A stretch of 12,054 bases of DNA from Deltaproteobacteria bacterium (lineage in GTDB: Bacteria > Desulfobacterota > BSN033 > UBA1163): the NCBI GenBank assembly GCA_016875155.1, contig VGSD01000036.1:1-12054 (forward strand). Direction: 5' to 3'. The notes below the pieces were generated by a model. The model did not search any database. It was not told where the DNA came from and saw nothing but the letters and a program-made list of their open reading frames with translations. Positions 4,857 to 12,054 of the stretch are shown in pieces. A program made the position numbers and the translations under genes. Within the stretch, counting starts at the first letter, position 1. Each line of letters begins with the position of its first letter.

Positions 4857-7492
4857 TGTTGCAACTAAAAGGTTATCAGGAAAAGGCGCTCCAATCCCTC
4901 CGAATGTATTTACACGCATGTGATGATCTCCTTGACGCCTCTCTTGCCTTTTACAAAGTGACAGAAGATTTTTGGGGACAAGGACTTCCATATCGAGCCA
5001 TTAAAGAGCCATCAGAGTTAGCTGATATTCCTTATGTCTGTTTGCGACTTCCAACCGGCGGAGGCAAAACTTTGCTTGGGTGCCATGCAATAGCGCTAGC
5101 GAATAAGGAATTTTTAAAGAGAGATAATTCTTTGGTTCTCTGGCTGGTTCCCTCCAATGCCATTAAAGATCAGACGCTGAATGCACTTCGAGACCGAGAC
5201 CACGCTTACCGTCAAGCGCTTGATAGCACCCTGGGACAAGTAACCGTGATGGACATAAGTGAAGCACTCTATTTGCAGCAAGGTGTTTTGATGGGTTCAA
5301 CGGTGGTCATTGTTAGTACATTGCAGGCATTCCGGGTTGAGGACAAGGATGGTCGGAAAGTATATGAGAGTGCGGGGACATTGCAGCATCACTTCCAAAA
5401 TCTTCCGTCAGAAATCTATGACAAGTTGGATCGTGATGAAAGCGGAATCGCACCTTACTCACTTGCGAACGTAATGCGGATTCAACGGCCACTAGTGATT
5501 GTTGATGAGGCCCATAATGCACGGACAGACCTTTCTTTCGACACACTGGCTCGGTTTCGACCATCGGCCATTATTGAATTTACAGCCACCCCTGCCAGCA
5601 GCAAAAACCCAAGCAATGTTCTACACAGTGTTTCAGCTGCAGAGTTAAAAGCAGAAAACATGATCAAACTACCAATTCGACTTGAAACCCAGATGAACTG
5701 GCAGGCGCTTTTAAGCGATGCAATTGCCCAACGGGTTGACCTTGAGAAAAAAGCAGATATTGAGCGAAGAAAAACCGGTGAATATATCCGTCCTATCATG
5801 TTGATTCAAGCCCAGCCACGACGTCATGGGAGGGAAACTTTAACTGTTGATGTAATCGAAAAGAGCCTTATTGAGGATCATCACACTCCTGAGAATCATA
5901 TTGCACGGGCGACCGGGGAAGAAAAAGAACTTGCGGGTATCAATTTGTCAGACGACCAATGTGAAATCCGCTATGTGATAACTGTCCAGGCCTTGCGCGA
6001 AGGCTGGGATTGTCCGTTTGCATATATTCTCTGCTCTGTTGCAGAGCAACGGTCTATTGGTGCTGTTGAGCAAATACTGGGACGCGTCTTACGGTTACCC
6101 TACTGTAAGCCGCGAAAGATGGAGGAGCTTAACCGAGCTTATGCTTTCGTGGCTTCGCCAAACTTTGTAGAGGCAGCGCAGGGCCTCGTTGATGCACTCG
6201 TTGAGAACGGATTTAACAGGCAAGAGGCAAAGGATTTCATTAGGCCTGTTGAAGTTGAGCAAGGAAGTCTCGGGTTGGAACTCCTTCGGTTCATTCCACC
6301 GTCCAAAATTATAAGTTTGCCGGAAGTTCCGGACCCGGAGCAACTCTCCTCGGAATTACGATCCAAGATTGAAATTGATCAAGATAATAAGACGGTGACT
6401 TTGAAAGGTGTCCTCTATCCGGAAGAGCAAGCTGAAGTGATGAATCTGTTCGTGGCCCACGATGTCAAAGATACCTGGATAAAGGAGGTCAGGCAATATA
6501 ATGCAGAAGTAGCAGAGGTTCTAAAAAGCCCGTCTGAGAGAGGGTTGCATTTTCATATTCCTGTCTTATGCATTAAACGAGGAGAGCAACTGGAGCTTTT
6601 TGAAGAAGACCACCTTCTTGAAAAGGGATGGGATCTGAAAAATTTTGATGCAAAATTGACCTTTCAGGAATTAAGTTTCCTGAGTGGCGAAGGAGGGCAA
6701 TTTGGTGAAATTGATGTGGGGGAGGAGGGGAGAGTTAAGAGCAGGTTTATCCCTGACCTAAACCGCCAATTGCAGTTGATCGAGGTGGTGGAGAACTGGA
6801 CAGATGCACAACTCATTCACTGGTTGGACCGAAACTTACTTTTTATGGAACTTGCATCACAGGAAAAGGAAATTTTCCTCACGGAAATGATAAGCGACCT
6901 GCTGGACCACCGTGGGTTGAATCTGAGCCAACTTGTGCGGAAAAAATTTGAATTGAGGAAGATTGCCGAGCAGAAAATAAAAACATACCGATATGAGGCA
7001 CGACAAAGAATCCATCAAGAGTTACTTTTCGCTGAAAATGGAGAGCAGGCTGTCGTTTCTCCAGAGAAATGTTTTACCTTTCCCCCTGATCAATATCCGA
7101 CGAGATCCGTTTGCCCAGCATCAGTCACTTTTAACAAACACTATTACCCCAAGGTGGGTGAACTCGAAGGCGAGGGAGAAGAGTTTCTTTGTGCTCAGTT
7201 TATTGATCAGATGGAGGAGGTGGAATTTTGGGTTCGGAATCTCGATCGACAGGAGAGGTTTTCATTCTGGCTACAAACTGCCACCGATAAGTTTTATCCC
7301 GATTTTGCCTGTAAACTGAAAGACGGACGTTACCTGGTTGTTGAGTACAAAGGGGCGGACAGATGGAGCAACGATGATTCTAAAGAAAAGCGGCGTTTAG
7401 GTGAACTATGGGCGCTTAAGAGTGATGGAAAGTGCCTATTTGTTATGCCTAAGGGAAAGGATTGGGAGTCGATTAAATCAATTGTGAAATAA
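4856..7492 (+). CDS. Type III-like restriction helicase-nuclease (Res)
   Basis: This 878-residue restriction subunit couples an SF2 helicase motor to a C-terminal nuclease. Seen directly: Walker A PTGGGKT (66-72), Walker B D217-E-A-H, motif III-like FTATP (242-246), motif VI QILGRVLRLP around 406-415, and a C-terminal PD-(D/E)xK site formed by P815-D816 and E830-Y-K832. All key residues appear intact, so it is probably active. In the family, Res translocates on DNA from unmethylated sites and cleaves with Mod as the specificity subunit. The start ATG4856 shares its A with the preceding TGA, and the upstream ribosome binding site is weak, so translation is likely coupled to Mod. The length is near the lower end for Res proteins. 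A stand-alone helicase-nuclease is less likely given the Mod partner. Confidence 0.92.
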   Translation: MLQLKGYQEKALQSLRMYLHACDDLLDASLAFYKVTEDFWGQGLPYRAIKEPSELADIPYVCLRLPTGGGKTLLGCHAIALANKEFLKRDNSLVLWLVPSNAIKDQTLNALRDRDHAYRQALDSTLGQVTVMDISEALYLQQGVLMGSTVVIVSTLQAFRVEDKDGRKVYESAGTLQHHFQNLPSEIYDKLDRDESGIAPYSLANVMRIQRPLVIVDEAHNARTDLSFDTLARFRPSAIIEFTATPASSKNPSNVLHSVSAAELKAENMIKLPIRLETQMNWQALLSDAIAQRVDLEKKADIERRKTGEYIRPIMLIQAQPRRHGRETLTVDVIEKSLIEDHHTPENHIARATGEEKELAGINLSDDQCEIRYVITVQALREGWDCPFAYILCSVAEQRSIGAVEQILGRVLRLPYCKPRKMEELNRAYAFVASPNFVEAAQGLVDALVENGFNRQEAKDFIRPVEVEQGSLGLELLRFIPPSKIISLPEVPDPEQLSSELRSKIEIDQDNKTVTLKGVLYPEEQAEVMNLFVAHDVKDTWIKEVRQYNAEVAEVLKSPSERGLHFHIPVLCIKRGEQLELFEEDHLLEKGWDLKNFDAKLTFQELSFLSGEGGQFGEIDVGEEGRVKSRFIPDLNRQLQLIEVVENWTDAQLIHWLDRNLLFMELASQEKEIFLTEMISDLLDHRGLNLSQLVRKKFELRKIAEQKIKTYRYEARQRIHQELLFAENGEQAVVSPEKCFTFPPDQYPTRSVCPASVTFNKHYYPKVGELEGEGEEFLCAQFIDQMEEVEFWVRNLDRQERFSFWLQTATDKFYPDFACKLKDGRYLVVEYKGADRWSNDDSKEKRRLGELWALKSDGKCLFVMPKGKDWESIKSIVK

Positions 7493-7538
7493 ATGATTTG
7501 GGATGGATTTCTCTATTTTTTCAGGTATCATATGGAGC

Positions 7539-7567
7539 TTGGAAGAAACGTTATAGCAGAGTATAAT
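7539..7567 (+). promoter_or_regulatory. Promoter of the ATPase-TOPRIM pair
   Basis: TTGGAA (7539-7544) and a perfect TATAAT (7562-7567) are spaced by 17 bases, in the 112-base gap after Res. Transcription would start near 7574, giving a leader of about 30 bases with AAGGAG (7594-7599) five bases before the ATG. The pair can therefore be expressed independently of the restriction operon. Confidence 0.7.
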
Positions 7568-7604
7568 ACCCAACGGCCATGACATAACGACCAAAGGAGA
7601 GCAT

Positions 7605-8774
7605 ATGGGAGAACAAAAACGTGGTGCACTCCGGTTTGCAAAGATTCATTTAAGGAATTGGCGGAATTTTCTAAGTGTTGATGTTCCACTGCAATGGAGA
7701 GCTTTTCTGGTCGGGCCCAACGCTTCTGGGAAATCAAACTTTCTTGATGTCTTTCGATTTCTATCTGACATTGTTACGGTTGGCGGAGGGTTTCAGGAGG
7801 CTGTTCTGAAGAGTGGCAGGGGTGGGGTTTCCAAACTGCGATGTCTGGCTACGCGCAGAAATCCTGACATCGTTATCCATGTCTGCCTTGGTAAGTCTGA
7901 CAGCGAATTTGAGTGGGAGTATGAACTTCATTTTTCACAAGATAAACGTCGGCAATCTATCGTAAAAAAAGAGAGGGTTGTACACAAAGGGAGAGAGATA
8001 TTAGGGAGACCACTTGAAGAAGATCGAAAGGACCCGGCACGTCTGACCCAAACCTATCTTGAGCAGATTAACACCAACCAGGCGTTCAGAGAGATCAGCA
8101 ACTTCTTTGCGTCAGTCCGATACCTTCACATTGTACCTCAGTTGGTTCGAGACCCGGACCGCTCATTGGGACGTAAAAATGACCCCTATGGAGGTGATTT
8201 CCTGGAGCAAGTTGCCCGGACTCCAGAAAAAACACAGAAGTCCCGGCTGAAACATATTCGTAATGCTTTGCAAGTAGCCGTACCGCAGCTTGCTGAAATC
8301 GAACTCTTTCGTGATGAGAGGGGTACCCCGCACCTAAGAGGTAAATATGAGCATTGGCGACCTCAAGGAGCATGGCAGACGGAGGACTACTTTTCTGACG
8401 GGACATTGCGTCTGATGGGTCTCCTCTGGTCAGCATTAGATGGCGCGGGGCCACTTCTTCTCGAAGAGCCAGAGCTTTCACTTCATCCGGAAGTCGTTCG
8501 TTTCATCCCGCAAATGTTTGCAAGAATTCAACGCCGCTTGAATCGGCAGATCCTTGTCAGCACCCATTCATCAGATCTGTTACGTGATGACGGAATTGGT
8601 TTGGATGAAGTACTTTTGCTCCAACCAGGTGAAAATGGCACGATTGTTCAACCTGCGGGCAATTTGTTTGAAATCAGGAGTCTATTGGAAAGTGGGTTGT
8701 CCATGGCCGAAGTGGCGATAGCAAAAACGCAACCTCAGCATCCTGAACAACTTTCACTCTTTGGGGATTTTTAA
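7605..8774 (+). CDS. AAA/ABC-type ATPase (AAA_21, RecF/OLD-like), putative defence sensor
   Basis: This 389-residue ATPase has the RecF/SMC/OLD-type head fold. Seen: the beta-strand start LRFAKIHLRNWRNF, Walker A GPNASGKSN (37-45), an ABC-signature-like YFSDGTLRLMGLL (262 onward), Walker B PLLLEEPELSLHPE with E287-E288, and the switch histidine H321 in VSTHSSDLL. No transmembrane or nuclease domain is visible, so any effector activity must come from a partner. The next gene starts immediately after its TAA, so the two form an operon. Pairs of this kind in PARIS or OLD-like systems are known to sense phage factors and release or activate a TOPRIM nuclease; that role is inferred here. Start ATG7605 has a strong ribosome binding site and its own promoter. 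Confidence 0.88.
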   Translation: MGEQKRGALRFAKIHLRNWRNFLSVDVPLQWRAFLVGPNASGKSNFLDVFRFLSDIVTVGGGFQEAVLKSGRGGVSKLRCLATRRNPDIVIHVCLGKSDSEFEWEYELHFSQDKRRQSIVKKERVVHKGREILGRPLEEDRKDPARLTQTYLEQINTNQAFREISNFFASVRYLHIVPQLVRDPDRSLGRKNDPYGGDFLEQVARTPEKTQKSRLKHIRNALQVAVPQLAEIELFRDERGTPHLRGKYEHWRPQGAWQTEDYFSDGTLRLMGLLWSALDGAGPLLLEEPELSLHPEVVRFIPQMFARIQRRLNRQILVSTHSSDLLRDDGIGLDEVLLLQPGENGTIVQPAGNLFEIRSLLESGLSMAEVAIAKTQPQHPEQLSLFGDF

Positions 8775-9395
8775 ATGCCAACTGTCACACCCATTGTCAT
8801 TTCTTCAGCCGTGGAAGGAGTAGTTGATGAAGCAGTGGTCAAGCGTCTCATTGTTGAATCGGGTGGAGAGATTGGTCCTATCTATGGCAAGAGGGGTAAA
8901 TCCCTTCTCAAACAAAGGATTAATGGTTATAACAATGCAGCCCGCCACACCCCCTGGATTGTCCTCGTTGATCTGAATCGTGAGGCAGATTGTCCCCCGC
9001 CTTTGAAGGCTCTCTGGTTGCCAAACCCGGGGCAATTTATGTGTTTCCGAATTGCTGTTAGAGAGATTGAGTCCTGGCTATTGGCCGATCGTGAACGTTT
9101 TGCATCATTCTTTAAGGTGCGTTTGTCGGATGTACCAGCACAACCTGAGTTATTGGATGATCCAAAAGAGGCAGTGATTGAGCTGTCACGAAGATCACGA
9201 GGTCGTGATATACAACTCGACATGGTGCCACGACCCGGAAGCGGGCGCAAGATCGGCCCGGCTTACGTTTCAAGGTTTATCGAGTATGTATCAGATCGTC
9301 AGAAGGGATGGAGGCCTGAACGAGCTGCTCGATCAGCAGAAAGCCTGAATCGCTCTTTGAATCGTATACGGGAATTGGTTGAAAGTTTGAAATGA
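8775..9395 (+). CDS. DUF4276 family TOPRIM-like protein, putative effector of the ATPase
   Basis: This 206-residue protein fits the DUF4276 family. The N-terminus has VEG-x-x-DE (E14-G15, D18-E19), followed by a hydrophobic strand WIVLVDLNREAD with D66, N68 and D72. Then come the family-like REIESWLLAD (96-105) and a basic SGRKIGPAYVSRF segment near the C-terminus. The E plus D-x-D/N arrangement resembles the metal-binding core of TOPRIM nucleases. N68 replaces the second acidic residue of a strict DxD, so catalysis is uncertain. It directly abuts the ATPase stop codon (TAA then ATG), with GGGGA at 8763-8767, so co-translation is expected. A split OLD-like complex is the best hypothesis. It could also be a regulatory or inhibitory partner. 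Confidence 0.78.
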   Translation: MPTVTPIVISSAVEGVVDEAVVKRLIVESGGEIGPIYGKRGKSLLKQRINGYNNAARHTPWIVLVDLNREADCPPPLKALWLPNPGQFMCFRIAVREIESWLLADRERFASFFKVRLSDVPAQPELLDDPKEAVIELSRRSRGRDIQLDMVPRPGSGRKIGPAYVSRFIEYVSDRQKGWRPERAARSAESLNRSLNRIRELVESLK

Positions 9396-9440
9396 TTCCC
9401 ACTCGATTACCCTAAGAGCCTATTCTATAAAGTTTCGACC

Positions 9441-9599
9441 CTAAATCTTCTCAAACATATCTTTAGGGGCGCCGCAGGCGGGGCAGACCCAGCCATCAGG
9501 GACTTTAGCAAAAGGGGTGCCGGGGGAAACCCCTCCATCCTCGTCACCTTTTTCCGGATCGTAAATATAACCGCAAACCGTACATTTGTATTTTTCCAT
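9441..9599 (-). CDS. rub: Rubredoxin
   Basis: This 52-residue electron carrier binds one iron through four cysteines: C6-x-x-C9-G and C39-x-x-C42-G. The sequence has the usual YxxxPEKGD and [11 protein letters not shown] elements, and its length is typical for the family. It is cytosolic and commonly donates electrons to rubrerythrin or superoxide reductase in anaerobes. I chose the ATG at 9599-9597 because GGGAGAGG lies just upstream. A longer in-frame reading to 9686 runs into repeat DNA and adds an implausible N-terminus. The rubrerythrin-like gene ends 158 bases upstream on the same strand, which suggests a shared role in oxygen or peroxide defence. It converges with the DUF4276 gene; no terminator is obvious in the 45-base gap. 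Confidence 0.95.
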   Translation of the reverse strand: MEKYKCTVCGYIYDPEKGDEDGGVSPGTPFAKVPDGWVCPACGAPKDMFEKI

Positions 9600-9616
9600 A
9601 TCATCCTCTCCCTTAA

Positions 9617-9757
9617 GAAAATTCCAAATCCCAAACTCCCTGCCTACCGGCAGGCAGGCAAATTCCAAATAATCCCCAATAACCAAATTCCAATTCCAAA
9701 ATTTTTGGTCATTGGTTATTGGAATTTATTTGGGTATTGGTGCTTGGTGATTGGTGC
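9617..9757. repeat. Repeat-rich spacer with two inverted repeats
   Basis: The spacer between rubredoxin and the rubrerythrin-like gene has several AATTCCAAAT/CAATTCC-type units. It also contains a hairpin CCTGCC-TACC-GGCAGG (9639-9654), and a longer inverted repeat whose arms 9665-9684 and 9714-9733 match at 17 of 20 bases, including CCAATAACC/GGTTATTGG exactly. The right end is a run of ATTGGTGCTTGGTG-like units. It looks like a dispersed intergenic repeat family and may terminate transcription. It contains no gene. Confidence 0.7.
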
Positions 9758-10204
9758 TTATTTCAGGATTTCATCATCATAGATTTTTTCGAGTTTCAGT
9801 TTGTGCTTGGCCTCTTCGTTGGCAAGCAAGGTGAAGAGTTTCTTCAAATCCTTGTCCGTGTTCGATTCCTTCATGTCGTTATAGAGTTTAAGAGATTTTT
9901 CCTCTCTCTTCATGGCAATCCGGAGTGTATCGGCATAGGAGAGATCGGGTTTCATTTTCATCTCGACCATATAGTCACTGATATGGAGATCGGGAACTTT
10001 CTCGATACTTTTTTGGGAAACCTTTTCCTTCTTCAGGTTTTCCAATAGTTTCCGATGTCCTTCCTCCTCTTTTGCAAGCGACAGAAAAAGTTCCTTTCCT
10101 CCGGAGTACTTTGCATTCTTACTAGCCTCGGTGTAAAAATTGAAAGCTTCAATCTCCTTGTCAATGGCGAACTTGATGATCTCCTTAAATTTCTTCTCGT
10201 CCAT
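9758..10204 (-). CDS. Rubrerythrin-like ferritin-family diiron protein
   Basis: This 148-residue four-helix protein belongs to the ferritin-like/rubrerythrin group, without a fused rubredoxin domain. Probable iron ligands occur in the family spacing: E17 in KEIEAFNFY, E47-x-x-H50 in EEEGH, E101 in REEKSLKLY, and E131-x-x-H134 in EEAKH. Proteins of this group reduce hydrogen peroxide or handle iron in anaerobes, and the rubredoxin gene just downstream is a natural electron donor. The start ATG (10204-10202) is preceded by AAGGAG at 10210-10215, five bases away, and by a strong promoter. The linker between the helix pairs (residues about 60-90) is rich in lysine. The exact reaction cannot be told from the sequence. 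Confidence 0.88.
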   Translation of the reverse strand: MDEKKFKEIIKFAIDKEIEAFNFYTEASKNAKYSGGKELFLSLAKEEEGHRKLLENLKKEKVSQKSIEKVPDLHISDYMVEMKMKPDLSYADTLRIAMKREEKSLKLYNDMKESNTDKDLKKLFTLLANEEAKHKLKLEKIYDDEILK

Positions 10205-10235
10205 AAGCGCTCCTTTTCAATTTTTAATTGGCCTC

Positions 10236-10264
10236 ATTTTAAAGAAAGTGATCTTCAGGGTCAA
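10236..10264 (-). promoter_or_regulatory. Promoter of the rubrerythrin-like gene
   Basis: On the minus strand TTGACC (10264-10259) and TAAAAT (10241-10236) are separated by exactly 17 bases. Transcription would begin about 25 bases before the start codon. No clear palindromic operator such as a PerR or Fur box is visible. Confidence 0.65.
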
Positions 10265-10272
10265 GATAAATT

Positions 10273-10364
10273 TAGTCGCATAGTCGATTAGTTTTTTAGT
10301 CGTATAGTCCTTACAGTGGAGGCGAGAGACCATGAGACTATCAGACCATGAAACTATGTGACTA
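10273..10364. repeat. Cluster of TAGTCGCATAGTC-type repeats and nested inverted repeats
   Basis: TAGTCGCATAGTC (10273-10285) and TAGTCGTATAGTC (10297-10309) are direct repeats. The first pairs with CTATGTGACTA (10354-10364) as an inverted repeat (10 of 11), and ATAGTC (10304-10309) pairs with GACTAT (10336-10341). GACCATGA occurs at 10328-10335 and 10344-10351. The outer arm includes the stop codon of the P-type ATPase, so a foldback could act as its transcription terminator. It resembles dispersed intergenic repeat DNA. Confidence 0.6.
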
Positions 10365-12054
10365 CTGTCTTCTCAGTAGCCTCATCGAATTGAGAATGAC
10401 CAGCAACGAACTGGCCTGGTGTGCGATGGCGCCCAGAATCATGGTGACCCACCCCTGGGCAGAAAGGATGACCAGCGCTGTATTGAAGAAAAGGGCAAAG
10501 GCGATGTTCTCCTTGATCACCCGGAGGGCTTTCCGGGACAGCCGGATGGCTGCGGGAATTTTTTCGAGTTCATCGGTCATGAGGGCGATATCGGCTGTTT
10601 CGATGGCCACATCCGTTCCTGCCGCACCCATAGCGATACCAATATCAGCCGCGGCCAGCGCAGGCGCATCATTGATTCCATCACCAACCATGGCCACTCC
10701 ATGACCCTTCCTCCTCCACTCCTTCACTTTTATCACCTTCTCTTCTGGAAGCAGGCTTGCTTCGAAACTTACCCCTAGCTCCCTTCCGATCCGTTCAGCC
10801 ACACGTGGTGAATCACCAGTGAGCATCCAGATTTCTGAGATGCCCTCTTTGCGGATTCGATTGATCGTGTCCTTTGCCTTATCTCTCAATGTGTCTGCAA
10901 TCGAAATGAGGCCGAGAGGGCGATGATCCAGCGAGAGGAGAAGAGAGGTGGCTCCTTCCGACTCCTTCTGTTTTAAAACATCCATGGCGGATTCGGAGAG
11001 ATTAACCTTTTGCTCTATGAGGAATTGGGCGCTTCCCAAGAGAATGGCCTTCCCATTCCATTTCGCCTTCACCCCTTTCCCTCTCAAACTCTCAAAGGAC
11101 TCCGGGTGGGGGATGAGGAGGCCCATCTCTTCCGCCCTCTCCGCAATCGCTTTTGCCAGGGGATGTTCGGAGCGCTTCTCGGCAATGGCAGCCCAGTAAA
11201 GAATCTCTTTTTCATCCGATCCATCGAGTTGATGGATCCCGACCACTTTGGGCTTCCCATAAGTGAGGGTGCCGGTCTTATCCATCAAAAGGGCCTTCAA
11301 TCTTCCCATCTGTTCGAGATAGATGCCTCCCTTGATGAGGATTCCCTGTCTGGCTGCATTTCCAATGGCGGCGACCACCGCCGTGGGCGTCCCCAGGACA
11401 AGGGCACAGGGGCAGGCCACAATGAGGATGGTGATCGCCCGGATAGCATCTCCCGTAATAAGAAAGGTTGCAAGAGCGATCAAGAGAATGGCCGGGACAA
11501 AGTAACGGGCAAAGCGATCCATTACTCGTTGAGTGGGCGACTTCTCTGCCTGAGCTTCAAGGATCAAGCGCTTGATCTGGGCGAACTTCGTATCCTCAGC
11601 GACCTGTGTGGTCTCAATCTCACAAGAGCCTGATTCATTAATGGTTCCGCAGTAGACCCGGTCCCCGATCCCCTTGTCAATCGGAATAGACTCACCGGTT
11701 AGCATGGACTGGTTGATTGAGCCACATCCGGAGATGATCTTTCCATCCACAGGGATTCTTTCTCCAGGCTTGACGATCACAATCTCTTTGGCTTTCACCT
11801 CCTCGATGGGAACCCGGATTTCTTGCTGCTCCCTTCTGACCCAAGCGGTCTTCGGAGCAAGCTGAATCAGAGAAGAGATGGCTTTGCGTGTCTTGCCAAC
11901 GGTGAGATGTTCCAAAAACTCACCCAGAAGCATGATGAAGATGACGGTGGCAGCCTCCTGATAGGCGCCGACCGCTGTTGCGGCGATAGCTGCAATGGAG
12001 ACGAGGGTGTCCACGTTTAAATCGGGAATCAAAAGGGCTTTGATGGCGCTTTTC
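10362..12054 (-). CDS. Heavy-metal P1B-type ATPase, 5' truncated by the window
   Basis: This membrane pump hydrolyses ATP to export (or import) transition metals. The frame stays open to the window edge, so the N-terminus, including any metal-binding domain and the first membrane helices, is missing. Seen in order: the actuator loop TGES (about 11687-11698), the membrane metal site C-P-C (11406-11414), the phosphorylation site DKTGT (11268-11282, D is the phospho-acceptor), SEHPLAKA of the nucleotide-binding domain, and the hinge GDGINDAP. The CPC motif points to Cu, Zn or Cd. The last helix carries HQASSLLVILNSMRLL, unlike the M-x-x-SS of copper pumps or the aspartate of ZntA. It is closer to the H-N-x-S/T pattern of less studied P1B groups, so specificity is left open. 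The nearest possible start inside the window (TTG at 12032) is not the real one. Confidence 0.93.
   Translation of the reverse strand, partial: KSAIKALLIPDLNVDTLVSIAAIAATAVGAYQEAATVIFIMLLGEFLEHLTVGKTRKAISSLIQLAPKTAWVRREQQEIRVPIEEVKAKEIVIVKPGERIPVDGKIISGCGSINQSMLTGESIPIDKGIGDRVYCGTINESGSCEIETTQVAEDTKFAQIKRLILEAQAEKSPTQRVMDRFARYFVPAILLIALATFLITGDAIRAITILIVACPCALVLGTPTAVVAAIGNAARQGILIKGGIYLEQMGRLKALLMDKTGTLTYGKPKVVGIHQLDGSDEKEILYWAAIAEKRSEHPLAKAIAERAEEMGLLIPHPESFESLRGKGVKAKWNGKAILLGSAQFLIEQKVNLSESAMDVLKQKESEGATSLLLSLDHRPLGLISIADTLRDKAKDTINRIRKEGISEIWMLTGDSPRVAERIGRELGVSFEASLLPEEKVIKVKEWRRKGHGVAMVGDGINDAPALAAADIGIAMGAAGTDVAIETADIALMTDELEKIPAAIRLSRKALRVIKENIAFALFFNTALVILSAQGWVTMILGAIAHQASSLLVILNSMRLLRRQ

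Noticed and set aside
2078..9395. Prophage or integrative element
   Set aside because: No integrase, transposase, tRNA attachment site or structural phage gene is visible. The block is better described as a defence island of unknown boundaries.
8775..9395. Direct identification of the pair as PARIS
   Set aside because: The effector matches DUF4276 features (REIESWLLAD, SGRKIGPAY) rather than the DUF4435 AriB family, so only an analogy is justified.
9600..9686. N-terminal extension of rubredoxin
   Set aside because: The extra residues are encoded by intergenic repeat DNA, and the ATG at 9599 has a good ribosome binding site and gives the standard 52-residue rubredoxin.
9719..10291. Plus-strand frames opposite the rubrerythrin-like gene
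   Set aside because: They mirror the coding strand of the diiron protein and have hydrophobic, phenylalanine-rich translations typical of antisense of lysine/glutamate-rich genes.
11010..11633. 207-codon plus-strand frame within the P-type ATPase
   Set aside because: Antisense shadow of a strongly conserved gene; its translation is low-complexity and resembles no protein family.

Overview
The window looks like chromosome from an anaerobic bacterium of roughly 45-55 % GC. The flanking genes are an NDP-forming acyl-CoA synthetase, a rubredoxin, a stand-alone rubrerythrin-like diiron protein and a P1B metal ATPase. That set fits a Desulfobacterota (former Deltaproteobacteria) or similar anaerobe, but this is inference: there is no rRNA or other phylogenetic marker here.

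Layout. (1) Positions 1-1563 hold the last codons of what is probably the ATP-grasp (beta) subunit of an NDP-forming acyl-CoA synthetase, a GC-rich hairpin, and then the full CoA-binding (alpha) subunit. (2) Positions 1564-2077 are non-coding, with nested inverted repeats, a terminator-like hairpin, a possible gene remnant, a near-consensus promoter and a structured leader with a tiny upstream ORF. (3) Positions 2078-7492 are a tight three-gene operon: a YhcG/DUF1016-type PD-(D/E)xK nuclease, a type III-like beta-class adenine methyltransferase (Mod) and a helicase-nuclease (Res). (4) Positions 7605-9395 are a two-gene unit with its own consensus-like promoter: an AAA/ABC-type ATPase directly abutting a DUF4276/TOPRIM-like protein. 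(5) On the minus strand lie rubredoxin (9441-9599), a rubrerythrin-like protein (9758-10204) and a P1B ATPase whose 5' end runs off the window (10362-12054). Repeat-rich intergenic DNA separates these three.

How the genes fit together. Positions 2078-9395 form a compact anti-phage defence island set between housekeeping genes. Mod would protect host DNA by adenine methylation, Res would translocate on and cut unmodified DNA, and the YhcG-like nuclease is co-transcribed with them in an unknown role. The ATPase-TOPRIM pair resembles a split OLD nuclease. Its organisation parallels PARIS (AriA/AriB), but the effector family is DUF4276 rather than DUF4435. It is the best candidate here for a poorly described system. 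No integrase, transposase, tRNA, rRNA or CRISPR array was seen.
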